Assembly: GCF_011397635.1 (NCBI RefSeq)
Contig: NC_064764.1
Span: forward strand, 41,654,955 to 41,718,954
Length of the DNA: 64,000 nt
Source: Epinephelus fuscoguttatus
Lineage: Eukaryota; Chordata; Actinopteri; Perciformes; Serranidae
Direction: 5' to 3'
The notes under the pieces are model-generated. The model saw only the letters and a program-made list of their open reading frames with translations, did no database searches and had not been told where the DNA came from. Position 1 is the stretch's first letter, and the number at the start of each line of letters is the position of its first letter. Shown here one piece after another: positions 30,701-42,215 of the stretch. The translations under genes and the position numbers were made by a program.

Positions 30701-33490
30701 CCCAAAAAATCACCTTTAACAGGGGAAAAAAAACGGTAGAAACGTCGATATGTAAATTTGTGTGTCATCTCAATAATTATGGCACAATATTTTGTTCAAT
30801 TTTCATCCACTTATCCGGGGCTGGGTTGTGAAAGGCAGGCTGAGTACAAAGTACTCCTGCTGTCCAGCTCCTCTGGGATCCCGAGGCGTTCCCAGGGGGA
30901 TTAAATATACCGTACATATTTTCTTGTTTCCCATAATCTGAGCCAATAGAAGCATGTAGATGTTCAACAGAAGAGGAAACATGATTGGAGCCTTGGGGAA
31001 CTTCCCGTCATTTTTGTCCACTTAGAAGTATAATTACCCATAGACACAAAGTACTCCCTATCCATAAAGTAGGGACTGAACCAGTTGAGAGTTGTGCCAG
31101 AAAGTTTCACTCAGTTTTCCAGTCAATCTGGTAATATGTTGTGGTTGACCGTGTAAAACGCAGCACTGAAATCCAGTATACTGAGATTAAAGACTAGTGA
31201 GTAAAGGTTGGTTGTACTCTGTATATGTCTTTGTTTAATCTCAGAACATACAAACCTCGACTGCTCTGCCAGAAGGGGAAGAAAGACTGTAAGAACATCA
31301 TCATGCATCAAGTGAATCTTAAAAGGTGGCTTTTCATCCTACTTGATGTCGGGCCAGAGGCCATGAAAATAACATACCAGTGTGAGTTCACTGTGATAAT
31401 AAATGAGCTAGAGCACACCAAGGAGGGAACACCAACTAGACTACTGCCAGGTATGTTCGACCCTATTGATGATTTGTAGTGCCTCTGCAAATACAAAGCA
31501 ATGGAAAAGTAAAGTCAGATACAATAAGTATGTTTATATGTACCTCATTTTATAACCTATATACAGTTACTGTATCAAAAAGTCATTTATCCTTTTGTGT
31601 TTGACAACTGACTGAATATTCTTGTAGCTCAGAATTAAATGTGAAAGCAAGCTACATTAACACTTTTTGCATTTATTTCAATCTTGACTTTTCAAATACT
31701 CTGGAGTATACAGGAAATTGCCTCACTATGTTTTATTAGGTCAAAAGGAAGGACCCTGCACATTTGAACCTCCTCCTCCTCCTCCTCCTCCTCCTCCTCC
31801 TCCACCTCCTTGTCTTCAGTTTCATCAGCTCAGGTGGATTCTGATTGGTCTGCTGGCTCTGATGTTCCTGTATAGCTGCATCATCACCTCCTTATACATC
31901 AGACTGAGGGTGACTGTCTTTCTATCTGTTTGGCTTCGTGTCTGTTTCTCTTACATGTCAACCTGTTTTTCAACCTGGGCCCTATTTACTCATGTTTTTG
32001 TGTCTAACTAACTAATGGGAAAGATTTGTCAAATTAGTCCATGATGAGTGTGAGGGCTGCAGCCGGCAGTGCTGAAACAGATGGCAATGTAATGTTAATG
32101 GGCAACTGAGCAACGTCAATATACGTCCACTGACAGTGTTTGTTTTTGCCACTGACAGACTCAAATCATTATTTTTAGTGTTTGACAGCTTTATAGACAG
32201 GATTTCTGCAGAGGCAGACATCCAAGAGTACGATGCGTTTTGTTTGACCGAAAGTGCTGAAATTGCCATCGCCAAACCCACCAGACTCCAGCACATACAT
32301 GCTGCCTCTATACACGCTAAAATGACTGTTCATTTAAATGGAGTCTGGTGGGTTTGGTGATGGTGATTTAAGGGCTGTTACTGGATAAACAAAAAGGAAC
32401 TTACTCTTAAACAAAAAGCTCTATCTCTGTAGGGATCCTTTACATATTGTTTCAAACATTAAGAATAACAATCTGAGCCTTTAGTGGACATAAAGTAAAG
32501 ATGCACAATTGCCCACAGTGATTATTTTGCTTTTTGTTTTGCCGCTGACAGCTGTAGCACTCTCACTCAACAATGGACCAAATTAAAAAACTGTTGCCAC
32601 CATCAGTCATTTAGACACGAAAACACAAGACATTGGGGTTCAAGTTGGAAAATACCAATGTTACTCTTCAATAAACTCAGGGCAATAACTTGTGCGAGGA
32701 TAGTGGCACTCCAAAACATAAAATCTCAATAGTGTGACCACATTATTTTCATAGATGAGTGCAATTCGTTAGACGAGCCTTCATCAGAGCCTGATCTCAG
32801 GGCAATAACTTATGCGGTAGGATAGCATCGCACTAAAATATAAATACTATGACATCAGTTTACCACATTTTGGCAGACAAGACGTTTTTAGACAGAAAAA
32901 AGAAATGCATGGAGTGCTGCAGGGGTCTTCAAAAAGTGTGAAAATGGTCAACCTCTGGTGCTCTTCAGTGCAGGAATCAGTCTTGACATTTTCAAAAAGA
33001 AGAATCTGAGGCACTCAGAGGGACCAATATATCTACCCCACCTAATGATTTTGTCTTCTTTAGACTCTTCTTTAGTCTTCTTCAGACTCTGGGAGCCAAA
33101 ATCAAACTAAATCTATAAAGTCTTTTACGCTCTGACTTCTACTATCTCAGGTTATTTGATTTTCCTATCTAGTCTAGTTTGTTTGGGACTAAACTATGCG
33201 AGCTATAGCTACAACTCTTATTCGGAAATGTCCTATGAAGATGTCTGCATATTAGAGGTTAGAGGAACAGTGGTGGTTGTCTGTATCATTCCGTTGGGAA
33301 TATTACCTCTATCTCCAGCACTGTTGGAGGCACTCATTGAGCTAAGTATTATTAAGAAAACTCTAACACATGTTACTTTTCTGTTTCTCTGTTTCAGACC
33401 AGTGACATAGATCCTGAAAACTCCGTCTATGTTGAAATGAGGAAAGCGCCTCGGCAAATGAACTCACCTTTTGACATTTATTGTGGGTAG
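27794..33490 (+). CDS. cd28: CD28-like T-cell co-stimulatory receptor, five exons
   Basis: Exons 27794-27866, 29104-29224, 31245-31450, 31740-31909 and 33398-33490 have GT/AG borders and join to 220 codons plus stop. Residues 1-24 are a signal peptide; exon 1 has the same length and phase as in the ctla4-like gene. The IgV domain has core Cys46-Cys111 and extra Cys73 and Cys80. Where CTLA4 and CD28 carry the PPPY loop, this protein reads INELEH (116-121). The stalk has Cys140, a run of 14 prolines (144-157) coded by CCT repeats, and Cys158 before TM (about 166-187). The tail contains YVEM (201-204), a YxxM PI3K-docking motif like CD28 YMNM or ICOS YMFM. An intron splits the IgV domain within codon 65. 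ICOS is the main alternative; length, tail and linkage favour CD28. Confidence 0.82.
28160..28790 (-). mobile_element. L2-type LINE reverse transcriptase fragment in cd28 intron 1
   Basis: On the minus strand the frames give a degraded AFDTINH-like block, [15 protein letters not shown] (palm motif), [20 protein letters not shown] (YADD-type region with a loss of the core Asp pair) and [20 protein letters not shown]. Frameshifts separate these parts. It is antisense to the gene and non-functional. Confidence 0.75.
30180..30376 (-). mobile_element. tRNA-derived SINE, antisense
   Basis: Read on the minus strand it opens with GGGCGTCGGGGGCTTAGTGG and GTAGAGCAGGCGCCCCATGT (A-box region), then a B-box-like GGGTTTGACTCCAGCC, then CTTTGCTGCTTGTCACTCCC. 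This is a very common teleost SINE layout. Confidence 0.7.
30560..30745. repeat. Fish interspersed repeat (retroelement tail type)
   Basis: Contains TTTATTTATAAAGCCCAATA, CCTCACAGGGCTTTACAGCA and CCCTCACAGCGGATACGG, phrases familiar from a high-copy teleost retroelement tail. The family name is not certain. Confidence 0.5.
30880..31205 (-). mobile_element. L2-type LINE reverse transcriptase fragment in cd28 intron 2
   Basis: The minus strand shows [15 protein letters not shown], a degraded form of the LDLSAAFDTVDH palm motif, followed by pieces of the next RT blocks ([15 protein letters not shown]) with several stops. Confidence 0.7.
31769..31810 (+). repeat. In-frame (CCT)n tract coding the CD28 proline run
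   Basis: Fourteen proline codons: eleven CCT, one CCA, two CCT. The tract lies in exon 4 between stalk Cys140 and Cys158. The near-pure codon use indicates microsatellite expansion inside coding sequence. Confidence 0.95.
32260..32690 (+). repeat. Dispersed repeat with internal inverted arms
   Basis: CATCGCCAAACCCACCAGACTCC and GGAGTCTGGTGGGTTTGGTGATGG face each other about 55 bp apart, so this part can fold. The following CTATCTCTGTAGGGATC to GTTCAAGTTGGAAAATA part is related to 6310-7400 in ctla4 intron 1. It lies in cd28 intron 4. Confidence 0.55.
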
Positions 33491-35880
33491 CTGACTCACT
33501 CTTCTTCACCACTGGCAATATGCTGAATGTAATGAGAGGGAAAACACTGCTGTTGTTGCAGCTGGTATCAAAGCCTTGCTTTTGGATATCTTTTGTTTGT
33601 ACTGAAGATGAACAGCAGGGTGAGACAAAGACTGTCTAAAGCACCCATGAAGTCTGCCATTGTACAAGTGTTCATCTCTACTGTATGCAATGTGGCACTA
33701 GGACATTATCCATTATGTTGTGTATGTATATGGATATATATATATAATTTATTATGATTTTTTTTTAATCAATGCTTTTAAAATCCCGGTTAATGGGAGT
33801 TTTCTAATGCTTTCACTGAGTGAATTCATGCATATGCCCACAAATTAATCTATGTGACTGTTAGGGTTCAACTTTGTTGAACTGTGACAGTGTTCTCCCT
33901 GGAAATACTTTCTATTGAACGAAATGGTATACAAAATGCCACAGGAAAATGAACAGAAGAGTAGAGAGCAGCTGCAGGAGCTATAGTGGCCCTGCAAGTC
34001 ACTGTCATCGAGTTTTGGGCCACCACCTGTTTCCTGTGAATGAGTGAGCATCACTTTTTGTGAATTTCACCTTGCAATATCGTGGAATATACAATTAAAG
34101 TGACAAAAAATTATTTGGACATAAATAATGGTTATCTTTTAACATTTCAATTTTCATTTATCAGTTTTGTAAAACTAAAGTGATTCTTACATTCTCCAGT
34201 CTTAAAAAAATGTGTAGCTGTATTGTGAAAAAAACAAAAACAAACCTAAACTAAAATGCACTTGTATGTCTACAGTCTATTTGTTGAACCTTTATAGCGA
34301 CGACTCGTCTTGAGTCTGTAGTTAGGCTAGCTATGAATCGAAATCTAAAAATGGAAAAGTCTCAATAATAGTAATAATAATAATATAATTATTTATATAG
34401 CATCTTTAACCCTTTGCAACCTTGATAGACAACTGTTTTCTCGGGCTGCATTCAGGTGCCTTTCACAAGAATTTAAACCTTTGAAACCTGAGCAAACTGG
34501 TTTGATTTATTTTGAAAATGTGCAAAATAGGCAATGAGAAACTTGAAGAAATGTCCCGCAAATTTCAAGAAAATAGTAATATGTGATATGAAAAATGATC
34601 TAAAGAAGAAAAGAGAGAGAAAGAGAAGGGAAAATTATTTGGAAATTATCAAAAAAGGAGGAAAAATGTCCGGAAAAATTTATTCATACTTATTATAATT
34701 ATGTTTAAAATTGCTTCACAGGAAAAAAAAAATCTCTTTCTCTATATATATATTTAGCACTTTTTCAAGGTCGTTTGCTTGTTTGTTTTTGTTTTTTATT
34801 TAATTTCATGCATATTTGTGGGTCATCTCTTGTAAAGTTTCTCATTGCCTCTTAGTTTCATTCTTGAAAGGAATTAGGTCAATTTGCTCAGGTTTTAAAG
34901 GCTTAAAAACAGAGTTGCCTCCTCTGCACTGAGGAAAGAGAGGACATGAGGACAGAGAGTCAGGGAAGGAAATGTAAAATGGCTTGAAAAACTGCTCCTT
35001 ATTATTCCAACCCAAACCGTTCTTTTCTGATGATACCTGAAAACCACATAGCTTTTTTGCACTATAAATGATAATTTAACTCAGTTTTCTTCATTTCTCC
35101 TGTAAATGTAATGTACTTTATTTTATACTGTCTAATTTGCATTCCTTTTTGTAACCACAATGTTCATGCACATGCACATTACAATGTTTATTTAGCCTTG
35201 TATTTATTTTTTTTTTTACTGGCCGCTGGTCATCCCGCCGCTGGTCAAGTTTGGTGGGCTTCTGTCTCATGTCTAGCAGCACTCTTATGGTATGAAGGGC
35301 ATGATTGGAGACGCTTTGATCCACTCTAGAGGAAAAAAGGGAAGTCATGGACAAATCAATGCCATTACTCATCCCTCAGTGGACGAGCCTCCTCTTGACT
35401 TGAAGGTGCTTCAAGGTGGGAAGGAGAGTAAGACAAGTTTGGATGCAGCCCAACGTGGCCCAGATTTTGAATATACTTCAATAAAACAATTATGGAAAGG
35501 TAGACAGATAATACATAAAGAAATCCATAATTATTGGAAATGAAGATGGACTCTCCAGCCCTCTCTGCTGCTGTGGGCCACAATAGTTATTGTATACACC
35601 ATCACATGTATTGTTATCTTGTAGGCTTGGTCCTGATGTCTGACTGTATCTTTCCTTTCTGTCACCTTTTATTTTGTGACATTACATTTTATTAATAAAA
35701 TGATAAAGCACAACCTCGTCCTTTCCTAATTGAAAGCTAACACATATGTAAACATGACAGCCATAACTAAAAGACACTGATTTGAAGTCTAAAACATAGA
35801 ATACATGCATGTACAGCTTCTTTTCCAGTTTCTGTCTTTCAAAAGGCGGGTATGGGTAAAAGCATAATTTATGGTCTGTT
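33491..35880 (+). other. cd28 3' UTR and downstream sequence, no further gene recognised
   Basis: ATTAAA at 34094-34099 is the nearest plausible polyadenylation signal, about 600 bp after the stop; there is no canonical AATAAA before it. An 83-codon frame at 35292-35543 (+) is polar and lacks a recognisable domain. I do not call it a gene. Confidence 0.4.
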
Positions 35881-36440
35881 AAACTACCATAAAACTTCAA
35901 TTAATAGCCCGGGCTATTATTTATTTGAATGACTGAAATCAACAGGCTTATATTTTGGACATGCCTTTCATTCCTTCCACACAAAATTGTTGCTCAGCAA
36001 ATATCAGGAAATACAATCAAACTGGTAATTTAACCCAGTATAAATATTACTTGCTCAGAAATTAGGTTTCAGATAAAATATCAATTATGAATTATACATT
36101 TGATCTAACTCCGACAGACAGCGCATCAGAGAGAGTGCGCTACGGCACTCGGCACACTGACACGACATCACTTTATCCGGCTAAAACAATCCTCACAACT
36201 TAGATACATTTTTATGAAAAACCCTCTTGATTCTTTTGATCTGAGGACCCTTACAGACTAAAGGAATATTGAATAACTTACAGGATAATTGAGAAATTGG
36301 CACATCATATGAGGTAGCCCCAAATGTGCTTTAATACATTCGAAGAACTTCTATAGAGTAAAATGAACTGCCTGGCAACCAGAGCAGGCCCCTAATTAAG
36401 AGAGGCCTTTATTTGTCAAAATGTGTAGCTGCACCACGCA
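35880..36440. mobile_element. Non-autonomous repeat (AATAGCCCGGGCTATTATT type)
   Basis: Starts AAACTTCAATTAATAGCCCG and ends near GAGAGGCCTTTATTTGTCAA, both typical of a fish repeat family. A related but distinct start (GTAGCCCGGGCGTTTATTTC) occurs at 55080. The ends are not exact. Confidence 0.45.
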
Positions 36441-38869
36441 AGTAAAAGGGACTGGGCCTTTAATTTAAGTTTCATCATCACTGTCATCGCTGTGTTTTCA
36501 ACAGCTTTTTAGGGACCAAATATTAGTGTTTTGTAGCGACCCATCACTGTTTTATGAGTTGAGACTGTGCACCCAAAATTGGTTATTCTTAGCCAAAACA
36601 TGATCTTCCTTCCTCACCACAACCAGGTGGTTTTTGTGCCTAAACATATCCACACATTAACCACAGTTGAAATGTAAAGTTTCAACATATGTGCTACATA
36701 ATGATGTGCAAATGTATCTTATCTGTGGTTTGCAGAAACGTACAATGCCAACATTTTTGGTGTTTGGGTTGTTAGAAAACTAGTTTGGTTCACTAAAGAC
36801 ACTTAAAAAAATAGTTTAAACTACTTATAAACCAGAAGAGGACTTGGATAGCACAGACCTCCACCAAGGCTAAATGCCCTGTTTTGCAACATAAATGAAA
36901 GTGAAAAATAATATGTGGCTCCGCCCATGATTTGGACCTTCTCCAAAATGAATTAGAGTCTTCCTTGCCCCATTCTAAATACGTTCAACAAGTTTCATGT
37001 AAATCAGGCTGGTGGTTTTTACGCAATGCCGCTGACAGAAAAGCAACAAATTGAGCAAAACATATAACCTCCTTGGCAGGAGGTTTAAATTGCCAATGTA
37101 CATGTGTTACAAAATTATCACAAAATAAAATACAAAGAAAGTCACATGCCAGAAATAGCACTCAACTGACTTTATCACAAAAAGTGCCCTTGTTGCTTTT
37201 TATTTTTGTTAATAAATAGCAATAATCAATACTTATGACTAACTGGGCTCAAAGGGGGTTCAATTACAGTAAAGAAGCAATGACACACACACACAAAAAG
37301 TACAAAAATCATTTCTTTCCTTTTATGGCCCAAAGCTGTTTGTAGTTTCAACAGCTAACTATACAAAAAATGGCAAAAAAAAAAAAAAAAGTAAATTAAC
37401 CACTTGAATCACTGCAAACTTGAATGTGGTTGAACCACCAGCAAACTACATTTAAATGTAATTAAAGTATTATTTAATGTATTTAATGATAAATAGTCAG
37501 CAACCTCCAGACACTGGTGAAAGGACAGATTATACTGTAGCTGTAATACTAACATTGGACACCAGAGGGAGACCCTGGCAGCCTTATTTCTGTTCCATAT
37601 AATGAAGACACAAAACAACATCAGCTAACATTTGTTGATTTGAGGACTTTAAACTTTTTTTGTGCATTTACTCAAAATCTATTTCAACAAATAAAATATG
37701 TTGTGTATAAACCTTGACTAACCCCAACCCTTAGACTTGTTTGGCACTGTGTCAGCCTCACAGACATCAGGTTCAGTAGTAGTATATCGAGAAAAAAGAT
37801 ATGTCATGGGATTTAGGCAGGAGGTAGAACAGAGCATTCAGGTCATGTATTCTGAAAATAATAACAATAAAAAAGAAGATTTTCTGACCTGTGAGAGAAG
37901 GATACTAATGTGGGCAAAACTGATTATGACAAAAAGGACAACACTGAAAATACTACCCCCAATATTCAGACACAAATATGATAATGTGTAGCAAAAAAAA
38001 AAAAAAGAGAGAGAGTAATGAGACTTTAAGGGTAAAATGACATCAACAGCTTATGAGCTGCACTGACAATAGCCTACTGTCTGCAGCAGGAATTAGTCCA
38101 AAAATAGACAAACACACAAAAGTCTTCTCACAGTGATTATGAGAGATAGTATTACAAAGAACCACAAAACAACCTGTAATTACTGTCTGAAGTTCCTGTG
38201 GACTGGTGACATTACAAACATGAAAGCAAAGGTGTGGAGCTGCCTGAAGCAGAAAGAAACCATCTCATGTCATTTGTTTGAATGGAAACATTCCAGCTGT
38301 CATACTAAAAAATACAACAGGTTCACACCACTGGCTACAGTTCTTTATTCTACCTGTTTATTTATATTTTAAAATGATTTGTCATCATGTTTTGTACATC
38401 AAACTGCATTTCAGATACTCGTACCATGTCTTTAAACGTCATCAAGGCCTTAGAGATAAAGTTCATGCAAGGAGTGCAACGGCTCTGATGATTGCACAGA
38501 TAAGTGATCTTAACCAAACAGCGTCAGAGGGGATTAAATCAGTTTTGCTACATCATCCATGATACTTTGATACCTGGAACCGGTTGGAACAGCTGTTTGT
38601 GAGTTCAAACTTAGCCTTAGTTCTGATGTAAGTACTTACCAAGTCACCAATTCAAAACATGTTGCACCCATCGATGCATAAAGAGAATTGAATACAGCGT
38701 TGGAGGCGGAGCCCCATTCATTCCCATGAAATTGCTCAGTGGCGCATAAAGATGAAAGCTGAAAAAGTTCAACTTCCCAGGTAAACAATGATTTACAATT
38801 TTGAGCACAAGTGATGAGCTTGTTCTCATAAGTCAGATGAGTTAATCTGTTTGCCTCTACGTTGAACTT
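36441..38869. other. Intergenic, repeats only
   Basis: 36830-37085 is a fish repeat with ACCTCCACCAAGGC at one edge and CCTCCTTGGCAGGAGG at the other. A14 lies at about 37379-37392. No coding exon was recognised. The 79- and 94-codon frames near 38.1-38.6 kb have no family signature. Confidence 0.45.
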
Positions 38870-39015
38870 GCCTAAAGACTCCTGGTGATCGAGCTTTTAG
38901 GGCCTTAACACCTAAATTCTGGAATGTTCCGCCTGCACCCTTATCGTCTGCTGACTTTGTGGTTTCTTCTGAAAGCCAGATTAAGGCACACCTGTTTAGA
39001 CAGGTGTTTGGGTAA
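38870..39015 (+). mobile_element. L2-type LINE, C-terminal coding end
   Basis: The + strand reads PGDRAFRALTPKFWNVPPA and then IKAHLFRQVFG before a stop. This is the usual C-terminus of L2/CR1-type ORF2 proteins (RAFS..APKLWNSLP...KTHLF). Only the last ~50 codons are present. Confidence 0.7.
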
Positions 39016-39654
39016 CTTGTCTGCACCAGCTCTGTATTTTCTTTATATTATGTGTATACTTGTTGTGTCATGTGAATTTTGTTACAATCAATAAGGCTGA
39101 ACCCAAACACAGAATACAGACTCAGAAAGAAAGTGGTAAAAAAAATCGCGTTTATTGCCAAAATAATGAATGTGACCTTAGAGGACGATCCAGAAGTTGA
39201 TGGCAGGGAAGCATAACAAGGTTTGAGGGGTTTGGCTGGCTCGGAGCATGGCAGAAGGTCAAACAGGCAGGCAGGTAAATACAGGAGTAAGTATCTACAA
39301 AAAATACACAAGCAAAAGTCTAAGCTGAGTTTACAATTCAACAGAAGTTGTTCCAGTAGACACAATGATCTGGTAAGGACTGGACAGGAGAGCCTGTGTT
39401 TTAAACTGCAGGGTTGAGCATTGGATGATTCTCAGGTGGGCAGCAGGGAGCAAGTGACATGAATGAATGGAATCAAGAATCCAGGAGAGTGAGGGAGTTG
39501 CCACGGCCACAGCACAGACACACAGAGAGACAGACAGGGGGAGGGGAAACAGAGGACAAGGACAAACACAGGGAAACTAGTGACACAGCCAAAGCCTTGA
39601 CAAATTTTTCTTTTTTTATTGTGCAAACATTTTTCCACTTTTAACTACATGGCT
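39016..39654. other. Intergenic, unassigned repeat-like sequence
   Basis: 39085-39540 has the look of an interspersed element (AACCCAAACACAGAATACAG, CGTTTATTGCCAAAATAATG). I cannot name it, and it separates a LINE coding end from LINE-like tail sequence. Confidence 0.35.
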
Positions 39655-39765
39655 CAGGTAGTTGCTTTATCTTTTATGTTTTTTTCTTGTTTGTTGTATG
39701 TTGCCCTTGTAAAGCTCTTTGTGACCTCTGTCTGTGAAAAGCACTATATGAATAAATTTTAGTCA
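39655..39765 (+). mobile_element. LINE 3' tail
   Basis: GTAAAGCTCTTTGTGACCTC and GAAAAGCACTATATGAATAA are the standard 3' tail of teleost L2-type LINEs. It probably belongs to the coding end at 38870-39015, split by the intervening ~640 bp. Confidence 0.6.
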
Positions 39766-39774
39766 AGTCAAGTC

Positions 39775-41055
39775 AGTTTATTTATATAGCACATTTAAAA
39801 ACAACCTCTGTTGACCAAAGTGCTTCACATAACACAGAAATTATCAATCAAAAAACAACAAAGACAAAGCAAAAAACACAGTCATAAATAAGAAGATACA
39901 GTAAATTAGTAAAGGCATATAATATCTTGGTGACATAAAATTGTAGCACAAGCAGCAATTGGACAACCAACAAATAAAACATACAATCGAATAAACACAA
40001 GAGCCTATCTACATGATAACAATTAAAAGACTAAAGAAAAAAGGTGAGTCTTCAGACGTGCTTTGAAGACTTCGATGGAGGGGGAAGTTCTAATATTTAG
40101 TGGCAAACTATTCCACAATTTTGGGCCGACAACTGAAAATGCACGATCACCTTTGCTTTTTAACTTGGTGCATGGAATGAGGAGCAGTGATTGGTCAGCA
40201 AATCTAAGGGGTCTGGAGGTGTGAATAGGGGATGACCATATCAAAAATGTACCCTGGTGATAGTCCATGCAATGCTTTAAAAACAAATAAAAGGATCTTA
40301 AAATCAATTCTGTACTTCACTGGTAACCAGTGAAGAGAGGCCAGTACAGGGGACATATGGTCTCTCTTCCTGGTACCAGTGAAGAGTCTTGCTGCTGCAT
40401 TTTGAAGCAGCTGCAGGCGTGAAAGTGTTGACTGACTGAGTCCAGTACAAAGGGAATTGCAGTAATCGATGCAAGAGGAAATAAATGCGTGGAGTAGGGT
40501 CTCTAAGTCTTTGGCGGACAGTGGTGATTTAACTTTTGCTATTGATCTTAAGTGGTAGAAGGCAGTGCTAACAACTGAATTTATTTGTTTGTCGAATTTT
40601 AAACCAGAATCAAAGATGACACCGAGACTTCTTGCACGGGATTTTACATTTACTGACAAAGGCCCGAGGGCATCAATTTTTTTTGCAGGGCCGAAGATTA
40701 AGATCTCTGTTTTATTTTGGTTCAGCTGGAGAAAGCTTTTTGCCATCCAGGTTTTTAAATCCTCAGTGCAGTTTAAAAGGGATGAAGCACTGCATGGATC
40801 ACAGGGTTTCAGAGGGAGGTAAAGCTGGGTGTCGTCAGCATAGGAGTGATAAGAAATGTTACGTTTTTTTAAAAATAGACTCCAGAGCCAACATGTACAA
40901 TGAAAATAAAATAGGGCCTAATATAGATCCTTGAGGTACTCTGCAGGAGATTGGAGCAGAAGACGACAACACACTATCAATTCTGACCGAGGCTGATCTG
41001 TCCTGAAGGTAGGAGGCAAACCATTGAAGGGCCTGGCCTTGAATGCCAACAAATT
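39775..41055 (-). mobile_element. L2-type LINE, reverse transcriptase half
   Basis: On the minus strand from 41055: [43 protein letters not shown] (catalytic YADD), LKTWMAKSFLQLNQNKTEIL, then thumb region IDYCNSLCTGL, ending GDRAFSVVGPKLWNSLPLNI and LKTHLF. The RT is broken by a few stops and a frameshift near 40.3 kb. The 3' tail (AGCACTTTGGTCAACAGAGG on that strand) lies near 39.8 kb. It is 5'-truncated. Confidence 0.85.
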
Positions 41056-41479
41056 TTACTTACTTATATAGAGTGAACACACTAAAGACTTTTGTCAGCA
41101 GAGCAGCTGACTTCCAGTTTAGCCCTCCACTAACTTGAGTGGGGATAAAATGATTTAATCGTTTGGCTCCTCTAGACTTTGAAAACGTTATCAGACCAAA
41201 TGGATCAAATCCAGATGGTGAAAGGAGTCTTTATTTTGGGTTGTGACACTCAAAAAAATAAAATATCCACTTATTTACAAGCATGTCTTGTACAGTGTAG
41301 GCCTACCCACTAAAAATCAAGCACTCCTTAATGCAGGGTCTTTAACATTTTTCAGACAAAGGACCTCTCAGCTGAGGAGCGATAAAGCAGGGACCCCCTA
41401 CTATGTTTGTCCTCAAACTGGGCCTACAATAATATGTAGGATGGCCTAAAGTCCCACATATAATTAGCTTTTGGTCATG
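41056..41479. other. Intergenic, no gene seen
   Basis: No exon or named element was recognised between the LINE and the next MITE-like copy. Confidence 0.4.
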
Positions 41480-41695
41480 TGCTTCACATGTCCACATATG
41501 ACGTCCAAGGTACCCTGGGTGTGTTGGTTGTTGACGTTCTGGGACGCCGTGTCAACTTCAGCCTGTTACATGCATTGTCTGTTTTCAAAATACACTTCTG
41601 TTTTCACAGGAAATGTACATTTTGTATACAGTTTCTTTCAAAATAAAAGCACTACATTGATGCAACAAACAAATTGATGTTTTTTTTCCTTCAAC

Positions 41696-41739
<44 letters not shown>
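41696..41739. repeat. (CA)n microsatellite
   Basis: Pure CA run inside the MITE-like copy. Confidence 0.95.
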
Positions 41740-41741
<2 letters not shown>

Positions 41742-41929
41742 GTTACATTTTGCCAACATAATAAAGCACTCTGTGGCACGCACATCCCAAAAAAAATGTT
41801 CAGTTGGGTGCTGGATCAACAATACTGGTAAAATAAAAAGAAAACATAAGTTCCTCACACCAAGTAAAGCTCCCGTCAAAATGCCATTTATTATAGAGGT
41901 GATGTTACGAGCCCTCAGGCTCTTCTTCA

Positions 41930-41930
<1 letters not shown>

Positions 41931-41980
<50 letters not shown>
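41931..41980. repeat. (CA)n microsatellite
   Basis: Pure CA run directly before GTGGTTGGGTTTAGG of the MITE-like copy. Confidence 0.95.
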
Positions 41981-41983
<3 letters not shown>

Positions 41984-42215
41984 GTTGGGTTTAGGAAAAA
42001 AGAACAGGGTCTGGATTTACAATCTTACAGGAAGTGAACCCCGTCTCCTGGGTGGAAGCTGGTGGTTGTTGGACCCCTGACACCGCTGGGCACCGTTAAA
42101 CAATAACAGCGACCGGCCATTTATAATGCCGATGTGAAAGGACAGCTTTTTTGTTTGTGTGTAATGCCAGAAGTCACTGACCAAGCGCCAGATTTCAACG
42201 ACTTCAGAGTGAGAG

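Larger units (their letters stand above)
29225..31244 (+). other. cd28 intron 2 contents
   Basis: A 2.0-kb phase-2 intron interrupting the IgV domain. 29225-30170 shows no recognised element. The rest is a SINE (30180-30376), an interspersed repeat (30560-30745) and an antisense LINE piece (30880-31205) reaching to within 40 bp of exon 3. Confidence 0.55.
41480..42215 (+). mobile_element. Dispersed MITE-like family, copy 5, with expanded CA tracts
   Basis: Begins CACATGTCCACATATGACGT, follows copy 3 closely and ends GACTTCAGAGTGAGAGCAG. Two CA runs (41696-41739 and 41931-41980) occupy positions where copy 3 has short CACACACACGTGG blocks. About 130 bp of unrelated sequence (41795-41930) separates them. 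Confidence 0.65.

Noticed and set aside
41674-41994. Frames rich in His-Thr or Cys-Val on both strands
   Set aside because: They are translations of CA dinucleotide runs inside a MITE-like copy.
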